Positions 7,596-15,089 of a stretch of DNA of 64,000 nt are shown in pieces. Source of the stretch: Bacteroidia bacterium (GTDB lineage Bacteria > Bacteroidota > Bacteroidia > Bacteroidales > Prolixibacteraceae); assembly GCA_026391315.1 (NCBI GenBank), contig JAPLDT010000046.1, forward strand, positions 1 through 64,000, written 5' to 3'. The notes beneath the pieces were generated by a model that was not told the origin of the DNA, did not search any database, and saw nothing but the letters and a program-made list of their open reading frames with translations. The translations under genes and the position numbers were made by a program. Numbering within the stretch: position 1 is the first letter of the stretch; each line of letters begins with the position of its first letter.

Positions 7596-8687
7596 ATGGA
7601 AAATTGTAAAAATTTTTGCGTCATCATGGCCGGTGGAATTGGAAGCCGTTTCTGGCCTTTAAGTACCGCCGATTGCCCAAAGCAATTTATTGATATTCTG
7701 GGCATTGGAAAAACTTTGTTGCAACTTACCTTTGAACGTTTTAACAGAATTTTACCCGTTGAGAATGTTTTTATTGTTACCAGCGAGAAATACAAAGAAC
7801 TGGTGATGGAGCAGTTACCCCAACTCAAGGAATCTCAGGTATTGCTCGAACCGCTCAGAAGAAATACCGCCCCTTGTATCGCTTATGCTACCTATAGAAT
7901 ATTGAGTATTTGTCCCACCGCAAGGATAGTAGTTTCACCTTCAGATCATTTAATTTTGAAGGAGGATCTGTTCCTCAACGAGATTGAGAAAGGTTTAACC
8001 TTCGCAGGCGAAAATGACGTTTTGGTAACACTGGGCATCCAACCTTCCCGGCCGGAGACTGGTTATGGTTATATCCAGGTGAACGAACGACTTGAATTCA
8101 ACGGATATGGGAATCTATACAAAGTGAAGACTTTTACCGAAAAGCCCGACCGGGCAATGGCCCAGGTTTTTGTTGATACCGGAGAATTTTTCTGGAATTC
8201 AGGCATTTTTGTCTGGTCGGCACTGTCTATTCAGAAAGCCTTTGAAAAATATCTCCCTGATGTAAATGCCTTGTTTGAAAAGGGCAGGAAACTGATCAAT
8301 ACACCAGATGAAGTTTTCTTTATCAACAAGAGCTACTCCGAATGTCCAAATATTTCCATTGATTATGGTGTCATGGAAAAGGCAGATAATGTTTTTGTAC
8401 TGACGGCAGATTTTGGCTGGTCCGACTTGGGAACGTGGGGTTCCCTTTACGAAAATCATCCGCATGACAATAACGGCAATGCCGTTTCAGGGACCAAGGT
8501 TTTTCTTTATGATACAGAGGGTTGTATCGTAAATCTGCCGCAGGAAAAGATCGCTGTCATTCAGGGGTTAAAAGATTACATCATTGTTGAATCGCAGAAG
8601 ACTTTGCTTATTTGCAGGAAAGACGATGAACAGCAGATCAGGCAATTTGTGGCTGATGTAACTTTAGCAGAGGAGAAAAAAAAGTGA
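7596..8687 (+). CDS. manC: Mannose-1-phosphate guanylyltransferase
   Basis: Cytoplasmic nucleotidyltransferase, 363 aa, which makes GDP-mannose from mannose-1-phosphate and GTP for surface glycans. Seen: the nucleotide-binding VIMAGGIGSRFWPLS near the N-terminus with PKQF soon after, VVSPSDHLI, the KTFTEKPD lysine motif and FFWNSGIFVW. It is monofunctional: the C-terminal cupin (phosphomannose isomerase) of longer ManC proteins is absent and the protein ends shortly after the left-handed-helix region. It is transcribed alone, divergently from the mla operon and convergent with the M23 peptidase gene, with 8 bases between the stops. Confidence 0.93.
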   Translation: MENCKNFCVIMAGGIGSRFWPLSTADCPKQFIDILGIGKTLLQLTFERFNRILPVENVFIVTSEKYKELVMEQLPQLKESQVLLEPLRRNTAPCIAYATYRILSICPTARIVVSPSDHLILKEDLFLNEIEKGLTFAGENDVLVTLGIQPSRPETGYGYIQVNERLEFNGYGNLYKVKTFTEKPDRAMAQVFVDTGEFFWNSGIFVWSALSIQKAFEKYLPDVNALFEKGRKLINTPDEVFFINKSYSECPNISIDYGVMEKADNVFVLTADFGWSDLGTWGSLYENHPHDNNGNAVSGTKVFLYDTEGCIVNLPQEKIAVIQGLKDYIIVESQKTLLICRKDDEQQIRQFVADVTLAEEKKK

Positions 8688-8695
8688 TAGCTAAA

Positions 8696-10045
8696 TCAAC
8701 GATTTCTTTTTTGGCCTACTGATTTTGATCCTTTCAACTCTTTTAACAATTTGTCTCTCACCGATATGAAGTTAGCCTTATTGGCCGGCGTTACCGGATT
8801 GGCCGGAGGCGATTTCAATTTGAGCGGATCGACAGGAAATCCATTCATGAAGACCCGAAAATCTAGATGAGGTCCTGAAGCAAGGCCAGTTGCTCCAACG
8901 TATCCGATTAAGTCACCCTGCTTGACCCGTGACCCAGCCTGAACCCCGGCACCAAATTTCGAGAGGTGCATGTAGGTGGTCGTGTACACCGAATTGTGCC
9001 TGATCTTGAGAAAATTACCCCCACCGCCTGCCTGATAGGCTTTTGTCAGAACTACTCCGTCACCGATCGAATAGACCGGAGTTCCGGTTGGAGCAGCATA
9101 ATCTACACCAAAGTGTGGTCGCACGATCCGTAAAATAGGGTGCATTCTTGCAGTTGAAAAACGCGAACTTATTCTGAAAATCTTCAACGGAGCCTTCAAA
9201 AATTCTTTGCGAATACTTCGACCCTGCTCGTCGAAATAGCTTTGCCCATCCTCCTGTTCAAAGTGAATGGCCGTGAAGTCCTGTCCTGATGAGTTAAAAA
9301 TGGCGGCATGGATCGTACCTATTCCCAACTTTTCACCTTTTACATAGTCCTGATCATACAAAACGGTAAAATGATCCCCCTTTTGAATGGCAAAGAAGTC
9401 GATGGACCAAGCAAACAGGTCGGAAAGCTGAATCGCCAGCATGGGATCCAGGTTGTTCTCTTTCATGGCATTCCACAGAGAGGAGTTGATCGTACCGGAT
9501 GCCACTTTTCGTTCGGTCGTCAACTCGTTTTTCCCGGGAATAACTTTGCAAGAATCAAGTGTTAAATTGTAGGTGTAGTAATTGACCATGTTCTCAGAAT
9601 AAACAAAAAAGAGCGGTTTACGCAGAGAATCCCGCGAATAGAAGAGGGCATAATCGTTTCCGACTTTCATTTTCCGGAGATCAAAAATCGTTTTTGGAAG
9701 GTGTGCGATCTTGTCGATTACCAGAGAGGATACTCCTCTGTCAGTTAGAATATCAGAGAGGCTCTCGTTCGACCTAACATTATTCTCTTCAACATGGAAG
9801 GAGTCGACAGGCAATCCATACATCAATTTTGGCTCAACCAGCAAGATGTCCTCTTTTTGATCGACAGTCGGGATCATGTAGTTGTACCACATAATACGGG
9901 AAAAGGTGAAAAACAGCAGCAAAAAAATAGAAATTCCCAGAAACCATTCTGGAAAATTTTTCTTTCGCGTAGACCGCTCTCCCGCTTTTCGAAGCTTTCG
10001 GAGAATTCTTGATTTAATGTCTGATTTCATCAAACCCCTTTCCAT
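8696..10045 (-). CDS. M23 family metallopeptidase, membrane-anchored
   Basis: Peptidoglycan endopeptidase-like protein, 449 aa. A basic cytoplasmic N-terminus and one membrane segment (about 33-50) place the rest in the periplasm. A middle domain like that of MepM/ShyA precedes the LytM domain (about 300-405). Zinc motif 1 is His311 and Asp315 (RPHFGVDYAAP); the second is His360 (TYMHLSKF). The third motif, normally HxH, reads His393-Leu-Asp395 (GPHLDFRV), so the last metal ligand would be Asp. Whether it is active is therefore open. Two starts are possible, ATG at 10045 or 10030; both overlap the end of the YitT gene, so coupling is likely. Confidence 0.88.
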   Translation of the reverse strand: MERGLMKSDIKSRILRKLRKAGERSTRKKNFPEWFLGISIFLLLFFTFSRIMWYNYMIPTVDQKEDILLVEPKLMYGLPVDSFHVEENNVRSNESLSDILTDRGVSSLVIDKIAHLPKTIFDLRKMKVGNDYALFYSRDSLRKPLFFVYSENMVNYYTYNLTLDSCKVIPGKNELTTERKVASGTINSSLWNAMKENNLDPMLAIQLSDLFAWSIDFFAIQKGDHFTVLYDQDYVKGEKLGIGTIHAAIFNSSGQDFTAIHFEQEDGQSYFDEQGRSIRKEFLKAPLKIFRISSRFSTARMHPILRIVRPHFGVDYAAPTGTPVYSIGDGVVLTKAYQAGGGGNFLKIRHNSVYTTTYMHLSKFGAGVQAGSRVKQGDLIGYVGATGLASGPHLDFRVFMNGFPVDPLKLKSPPANPVTPANKANFISVRDKLLKELKGSKSVGQKRNR

Positions 10046-10871
10046 AAACGCCCATCACAGAGCCTTGTGAGATAAATGCCTCCGGGTCAATCTCTTTTAT
10101 TTTTCGAAAAATCATAGGTGATTCCCTTTTTTTTACAACGGTCATGATCATCTTCACCTGCTTTTTGGTGTACCATCCTGTACCTTCAATGATGGTCAAA
10201 CCACGACGGGATTCAGTGTTGATAAAGTCTGCAATCTGCTCATATTTTTCAGAAAAAATAAAAAGTTGGACAGATTGCTGCGCACCAGTAAGGAATGCAT
10301 CAACCGAATAGGCCACAATCCACATGGTCACATAACCGTAAACAAGTTTTTCGATAGATGAAATGACAAAGAAGGAGGAGGTAATGATGATCACGTCACA
10401 ATAGAGAATAATCTTACCAGGACTAATGTTCCTATACTTGTTGATGATCATTGCAATAATATCTGTACCACCGGTACTGCCTCCCTGGTTGAAAGTAATG
10501 CCCAAACCAACGCCACCAAGGATTCCGCCCAGAACAGAAGAGAGAAAAATATCCTTCACAAGAGGTTCTTTAATGAAAACCTGCATTATATTGAGAAGTA
10601 TAGAGATGACAACCATACTAAAAAGTGTCTTTAGGCCAAAACTAGTCCCCAGAATTCGAATTGCAAGAATGACCAGGAAGCTGTTTATGATCAGATACGG
10701 GTATCCTGTTGGAATACCAGTCGCATAAAAAATCAGCATTGAAATTCCTGTCACTCCCCCTGCTGTAATCTTAAGCGGGATAAGGAAAGCGGTCACCCCA
10801 AAAACATACATCGCCAGACCGATGATTATAAACGTGTACATTCGAATGATCGAAAATATTTTCTTGCTCAT
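10014..10871 (-). CDS. YitT family membrane protein (DUF161 + DUF2179)
   Basis: Inner-membrane protein, 285 aa, with five to six hydrophobic segments in the first 200 residues, including AFLIPLKITAGGVTGISML and GITFNQGGSTGGTDIIAMI, the family's diagnostic repeats. The soluble C-terminal DUF2179 domain (about 210-285, RRGLTIIEGTGWYTKKQ) is like a regulatory ligand-binding domain. The transported substrate is unknown for the family. It is the upstream gene of a two-gene unit with the M23 peptidase and overlaps that gene's start. Confidence 0.92.
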   Translation of the reverse strand: MSKKIFSIIRMYTFIIIGLAMYVFGVTAFLIPLKITAGGVTGISMLIFYATGIPTGYPYLIINSFLVILAIRILGTSFGLKTLFSMVVISILLNIMQVFIKEPLVKDIFLSSVLGGILGGVGLGITFNQGGSTGGTDIIAMIINKYRNISPGKIILYCDVIIITSSFFVISSIEKLVYGYVTMWIVAYSVDAFLTGAQQSVQLFIFSEKYEQIADFINTESRRGLTIIEGTGWYTKKQVKMIMTVVKKRESPMIFRKIKEIDPEAFISQGSVMGVYGKGFDEIRH

Positions 10872-11025
10872 GGGGAATAATTAGGAGTGCTAAATTAAAT
10901 CTTTTTTAAAAATTTAATTTAATTTCACGACGATTTAGCAAACTAAACTTTTCCAGTAAAAAAATCGAATCGACTAAAAATCAAATTTTTCAACAGTAAA
11001 CTTATTTTAATCAAATTATATAGAT

Positions 11026-12162
11026 ATGAAGATTCACGAATATCAAGCAAAGGAGATTTTTTCGCGCTACCGAATCCCTGTAACCAACGAAGTGGTTTGT
11101 TACACCGTAGATGAAGCGGTTGCAGCTGCAGAGAAGCTTGGCCTTCCTGTAGTAATCAAGGCACAAGTACTGGCAGGAGGAAGAGGGAAAGCCGGTGGAG
11201 TGAAACTGGCACGGACAAAGGCTGATGTTCCGGAGCTTGCCGGGAAGATCCTTGGCATGGATATCAAAGGGTACACAGTCGAAAAAGTATTGGTGGCACA
11301 GGGAGTAAAATTTTCGTCTGAGTTTTATGTTGGACTTACGATCGATCGCAACTCCAAATCTGTTATTTTCATGGCCAGCAGTGAAGGTGGCGTTGAAATT
11401 GAGGAGGTTGCCAAGGATAATCCGGATGCAATCCACAAATTTGTTATTGACCCTGATTTGGGTTTGACTCCATTTCTTGCCAGGAAGATTGCCTTCGCCC
11501 TCTTCACTGATTTCAATCTTGTGAAACAGGGGGCAGATCTTTTCCAAAAGCTTTACCGTATTTTTATGGATACCGATTCTTCCCTGGTTGAGATCAATCC
11601 TTTGGTCATCACGGAGGAGGGCAAACTGTTGGCGCTGGATGGTAAAATGAATTTTGACGACAATGCGCTCTTCCGTCAAAGCGCCATCGAAGCGCTGAAT
11701 GAACCGACAGAAGATGAACTGAAAGAGCTTGATGCCAAGGAGAAAGGATTGACCTATATTCGTCTGGATGGATCAATCGGTTGCATGGTAAATGGGGCAG
11801 GATTGGCAATGGCCACACTCGATCTGATCAAATATTTTGGCGGAGAGCCGGCCAACTTTTTGGACATTGGAGGAAGCTCCAATCCCCAGAAGGTAATCGA
11901 TGCCATGAACCTCATCCTTTCCGACAAGAATGTGAAGGTTGTAATGATCAATATTTTTGGCGGTATCACTCGTTGTGACGATGTTGCACGAGGTTTGATC
12001 AGTGCGCTTGAAAAGATCAAAGTTGACGTTCCAATTGTGGTACGACTTTCCGGAACCAACTCAAAAGAGGGACTTGAAATTTTAAAGCAGGCCAATCTTC
12101 CAATCGTTGAGACCATGAGTCAGGCTGCTCAGAAAGCCATTGAATTGTGTGGAAAAAATTAA
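11026..12162 (+). CDS. sucC: Succinyl-CoA synthetase beta subunit
   Basis: Beta subunit, 378 aa, of the TCA-cycle enzyme converting succinyl-CoA plus ADP or GDP and phosphate to succinate, CoA and NTP. The N-terminal ATP-grasp domain begins [12 protein letters not shown] and contains [13 protein letters not shown]; the C-terminal ligase domain includes [10 protein letters not shown] and [13 protein letters not shown]. The length is typical. A 154-base AT-rich gap precedes it, divergent from the YitT gene; it probably holds the promoter but I find no clear box. The sucD start follows 22 bases after its stop. Confidence 0.96.
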   Translation: MKIHEYQAKEIFSRYRIPVTNEVVCYTVDEAVAAAEKLGLPVVIKAQVLAGGRGKAGGVKLARTKADVPELAGKILGMDIKGYTVEKVLVAQGVKFSSEFYVGLTIDRNSKSVIFMASSEGGVEIEEVAKDNPDAIHKFVIDPDLGLTPFLARKIAFALFTDFNLVKQGADLFQKLYRIFMDTDSSLVEINPLVITEEGKLLALDGKMNFDDNALFRQSAIEALNEPTEDELKELDAKEKGLTYIRLDGSIGCMVNGAGLAMATLDLIKYFGGEPANFLDIGGSSNPQKVIDAMNLILSDKNVKVVMINIFGGITRCDDVARGLISALEKIKVDVPIVVRLSGTNSKEGLEILKQANLPIVETMSQAAQKAIELCGKN

Positions 12163-12184
12163 GAACCAACTTATTAATTACGCT

Positions 12185-13057
12185 ATGAGCATTTTAGTCA
12201 ATCAAAATACAAAATTATTGGTACAGGGGATCACCGGCAGGGATGGAAGTTTCCATGCAGGTAAAATGAAAGCTTACGGAACTAATGTTGTCGCAGGTGT
12301 TTCGCCCGGTAAGGGTGGTTCTGCTGTCGATGGCATTCCGGTATTCAATACTGTGGAGCAGGCAGTAAAAGCTACAGGAGCAAATACTTCCATCATTTTT
12401 GTGCCTGCCCCCCTTGCTGCCGATGCCATTCTGGAAGCTTCGGAAGCCGGAATTGAACTGGTCATTGCCATTTCAGAAGGGGTTCCAACCCTGGATATGG
12501 TGAAGGTAATGCCTTATCTTGCAAAAAAAGGGACCAAATTGATCGGTCCAAACTGTCCGGGCCTGATCTCTCCGGATGAAGCGCTGATCGGTATCCTGCC
12601 AGGAAACATTTTTCTGAAAGGGAACGTCGGACTGATGAGCCGAAGCGGCACACTCACCTATGAAATGGTTTATCAGTTAACCAGCAACGGCATTGGACAG
12701 AGTACCTGCGTTGGTTTGGGCGGCGATCCGGTTGCCGGACTTTATTTCCTCGAGATCCTGCAGATGTTTCAGGATGATCCTGCCACCGAAGCCATTGTAC
12801 TGATCGGTGAGATCGGCGGGGATGCTGAGGAGCGTGCCGCACAATTTATCAAGGAACATGTTACCAAACCTGTCGTTGCGTTTATTGCCGGTCAGTCTGC
12901 GCCTCCGGGAAAAAGGATGGGACATGCCGGCGCTATAATCTCGAGCGGAAGCGGAACTGCAGAAGAGAAGATCAAAGCCTTCGAGCAGGTAGGAGTCAAA
13001 GTTGCCAAGATTCCAAGCGAAATACCTGATCTGCTCAAACAGGTGATGAAGAAATGA
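12185..13057 (+). CDS. sucD: Succinyl-CoA synthetase alpha subunit
   Basis: Alpha subunit, 290 aa, carrying the CoA-binding Rossmann domain ([18 protein letters not shown]) and the phosphohistidine His247 in [20 protein letters not shown] chose the ATG at 12185 ([12 protein letters not shown]), which gives the standard length and N-terminus. An upstream ATG at 12140 would add 15 residues not seen in the family and overlap sucC. It forms an operon with sucC. Its stop codon lies inside a 56-base perfect palindrome that serves as terminator. Confidence 0.96.
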   Translation: MSILVNQNTKLLVQGITGRDGSFHAGKMKAYGTNVVAGVSPGKGGSAVDGIPVFNTVEQAVKATGANTSIIFVPAPLAADAILEASEAGIELVIAISEGVPTLDMVKVMPYLAKKGTKLIGPNCPGLISPDEALIGILPGNIFLKGNVGLMSRSGTLTYEMVYQLTSNGIGQSTCVGLGGDPVAGLYFLEILQMFQDDPATEAIVLIGEIGGDAEERAAQFIKEHVTKPVVAFIAGQSAPPGKRMGHAGAIISSGSGTAEEKIKAFEQVGVKVAKIPSEIPDLLKQVMKK

Positions 13058-13106
13058 GAAATAAAAAAAGGGAGAATCGATTCTCCCTTTTTTTATTTCT
13101 CATTTC
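13051..13106. terminator. 56-base perfect palindrome, bidirectional terminator sucD/murQ
   Basis: The sequence is self-complementary over 28 bases on each side of a centre between 13078 and 13079. Its core is an AAAAAAAGGGAGAATC arm facing GATTCTCCCTTTTTTT, so each strand shows a GC-containing stem followed by a T run: a symmetric Rho-independent terminator for two convergent genes. Unusually, the palindrome extends into both coding ends: the sucD stop (13055-13057) and the last three codons and stop of murQ are inside it. Confidence 0.9.
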
Positions 13107-13911
13107 TTGCGGCTTTCAGCACTTCGTTGACTGAGCCGTGGAGCAGTAACAGTCTCTTGGCCTTGTCTTCGCTGTAGCCCAATTCACTGACAATCATTCG
13201 GGTTCCCCTGTGCACCAGTTTCTGGTTGGTGAGTTGCATGTTGACCATTTTATTCCCTTTGACACGTCCCAATTTGATCATGACGGAGGTAGTAATCATG
13301 TTCAGAATCATTTTTTGGGAAGTTCCTGATTTCATTCTTGTACTTCCAGTGACAAATTCGGGTCCCACGATGGCCTCGATGGCAATATCTACATTCTTTG
13401 CCAGGATACTGCCGGGGTTGTTCACAATGCAGGCAGTCAGGATTTTATGTTCACGGGCCTTCTTTACTGCGCCTACAACATAGGGGGTTCGGCCTGAAGC
13501 TGCAATTCCAACTACCGTATCCAATTCGTTGATTTCCAATCTTTCCAACTCCTTCCAACCCATCGCTTCGTCATCTTCGGCAGCTTCGACAGCTTTACGT
13601 ATGGCCCTGTCTCCACCGGCGATCAATCCAATCACAAGACCATATCCCACGCCAAAGGTGGGCGGTATTTCAGAGGCATCCAAAATACCTAATCTACCGC
13701 TTGTTCCCGCTCCCATGTAGAAAAGTCGCCCGCCTTTTTTCATTCTGAGAAATACCTGTTCTACCAGTTTCTCAATCTGAGGCATCACAGCACTTATGGC
13801 AGGCAAAACCTTCTTATCCTCCTCGTGCATGTTCTGAAGCAACTCTTTTACAGTCATCATCTCTAAATCGTGGTACAAAGAATCCTTTTCTGTAATGCTT
13901 TCGTTGTTCAT
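13093..13911 (-). CDS. murQ: N-acetylmuramic acid 6-phosphate etherase
   Basis: Cytoplasmic SIS-domain enzyme, 272 aa, that cleaves the lactyl ether of MurNAc-6-phosphate to give GlcNAc-6-phosphate and D-lactate. Seen: MGAGTSGRLGILDASEIPPT (66-85) with Glu81, and AVEAAEDDEAMGW with Glu112; these match the two catalytic glutamates of the E. coli enzyme. A second SIS part contains GIAASGRTPYVVGA, followed by TGSTRMKSGTSQK. The length is slightly short of the usual 300 or so, mainly at the C-terminus. It follows the MurK-like kinase by 10 bases, so the pair forms the phosphorylation-etherase step of MurNAc salvage. Confidence 0.95.
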   Translation of the reverse strand: MNNESITEKDSLYHDLEMMTVKELLQNMHEEDKKVLPAISAVMPQIEKLVEQVFLRMKKGGRLFYMGAGTSGRLGILDASEIPPTFGVGYGLVIGLIAGGDRAIRKAVEAAEDDEAMGWKELERLEINELDTVVGIAASGRTPYVVGAVKKAREHKILTACIVNNPGSILAKNVDIAIEAIVGPEFVTGSTRMKSGTSQKMILNMITTSVMIKLGRVKGNKMVNMQLTNQKLVHRGTRMIVSELGYSEDKAKRLLLLHGSVNEVLKAARNEK

Positions 13912-13921
13912 ATAGCTCCGC

Positions 13922-14767
13922 TTAATCGTTATTGACCATGTGATATTTTATAAGTCCCTCCATTGGTTCTTGCCGGATAGAGACGCAATCCATTTGATAC
14001 TTCGCACAAACTTCAAGTACAAGTGCACTAAAATGAAAAGCTATGGATCCGACAAAGCCAATTGGATAGGAATTATAACCGGCAATTTTGGTGATATTTC
14101 GTTCAAAGAATTCAATCAGGCTCGTTCTGACCAAATTTTGAGCATATTTATTATCAATTTCGTCAGAAAGAAAGGGGGCAAAAGAGGCCAGAAAATGATT
14201 TGGCTTTTCCATTTTATAGACTCTTTGCAAGGCCTCTTCCATTGTAAGCTGGTATTTTAAGGCAAACTTTTCTCTTAATGCTGCAGGCATTACCTCTTTA
14301 AAAAAATCGCCCAGCAATTTTTTACCTAAAACGGCACCACTGCTCTCATCGCCCAAGATAAAACCAAGAGGTGATATCCCGGCAACGACCTTCTCCCCGT
14401 CATAAAGACAAGCATTGGATCCGGTACCCACTATGCAGGCAATACCCTTTGAGGTCCCAAAAATTGAACGGGCAGCCGCTACTACATCACTGAAAAGTTC
14501 AATCCGGGCAGCGGGAAACAATTTATCCAGCGCAAGCCTGATGATTGAGGCCTTTTCATCACTGATAATTCCTGACCCATAAAAAAAAATATTTTCAACC
14601 CCAGCATTTAAAAAAGGATGCAGTTTGAGAAGTAACTCATCATAAATTGATGTGGTTGTACGAAAAAACGGATTAATACCAGAAGTATAAATTGCACTTA
14701 TATCCCCTTTTTCTGAAATCAGTCTCCAGGAACATTTGGAGGAACCACTGTCTGCAATAAGTATCAC
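13922..14767 (-). CDS. murK: BadF/BadG-type amino-sugar kinase (MurK-like)
   Basis: Sugar kinase of the ASKHA fold, 281 aa, predicted to phosphorylate MurNAc (and possibly GlcNAc) after uptake. The phosphate-1 motif is MILIADSGSSKCSW and the adenosine-side motifs are CIVGTGSNACLYDGEKV and GFILGDESSGAVLGKKLL. Start is GTG at 14767; no in-frame ATG gives the family N-terminus. Bacteroidota such as Tannerella carry murT-murK-murQ sets. Here murQ follows by 10 bases and the MurT-like transporter lies 6.5 kb away on the other strand. A GlcNAc-only kinase is the alternative, but the murQ linkage favours MurNAc. Confidence 0.87.
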   Translation of the reverse strand: MILIADSGSSKCSWRLISEKGDISAIYTSGINPFFRTTTSIYDELLLKLHPFLNAGVENIFFYGSGIISDEKASIIRLALDKLFPAARIELFSDVVAAARSIFGTSKGIACIVGTGSNACLYDGEKVVAGISPLGFILGDESSGAVLGKKLLGDFFKEVMPAALREKFALKYQLTMEEALQRVYKMEKPNHFLASFAPFLSDEIDNKYAQNLVRTSLIEFFERNITKIAGYNSYPIGFVGSIAFHFSALVLEVCAKYQMDCVSIRQEPMEGLIKYHMVNND

Positions 14768-15018
14768 GATTAAAAATTTATATTGTTCATTGATCTATTA
14801 CCGGTAGGAAACCATAATTCACGAAAATTTCGCTTAACTTTCATGGATGAAAGCTCATCACAAATTCGATAAAAGCCTCCTTCTCAGGAAACAGGCGAAT
14901 TTTATGAAGAAATATACCGGTTAATCTGTTTCCAAATAAACCGTATAATTCGATTCCAATTGTAAAGATAAAAAAATTAACAACACAAACAGGTATTATA
15001 TAACATGTATGACCAATA

Positions 15019-15048
15019 TTGCATTTTTCATTATTTAGGCTATTTTTG
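15019..15048 (+). promoter_or_regulatory. Predicted promoter of the GH9-deacetylase gene
   Basis: TTG at 15019-15021 and TATTTTTG at 15041-15048 are separated by 19 bases, a close match to the phylum's promoter pattern. Transcription would start near 15055, about 35 bases before the start codon. The 322-base gap 14768-15089 between the divergent murK-like and GH9 genes holds nothing else I can name; it is AT-rich. Confidence 0.55.
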
Positions 15049-15089
15049 ATCTAAAATTAGCCGTTCTCTATCTGTTAATATTCCGCTCA

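Noticed and set aside
12140-12184. Upstream ATG start for sucD
   Set aside because: Overlaps sucC and adds 15 residues not in the family; ATG 12185 gives the standard protein.
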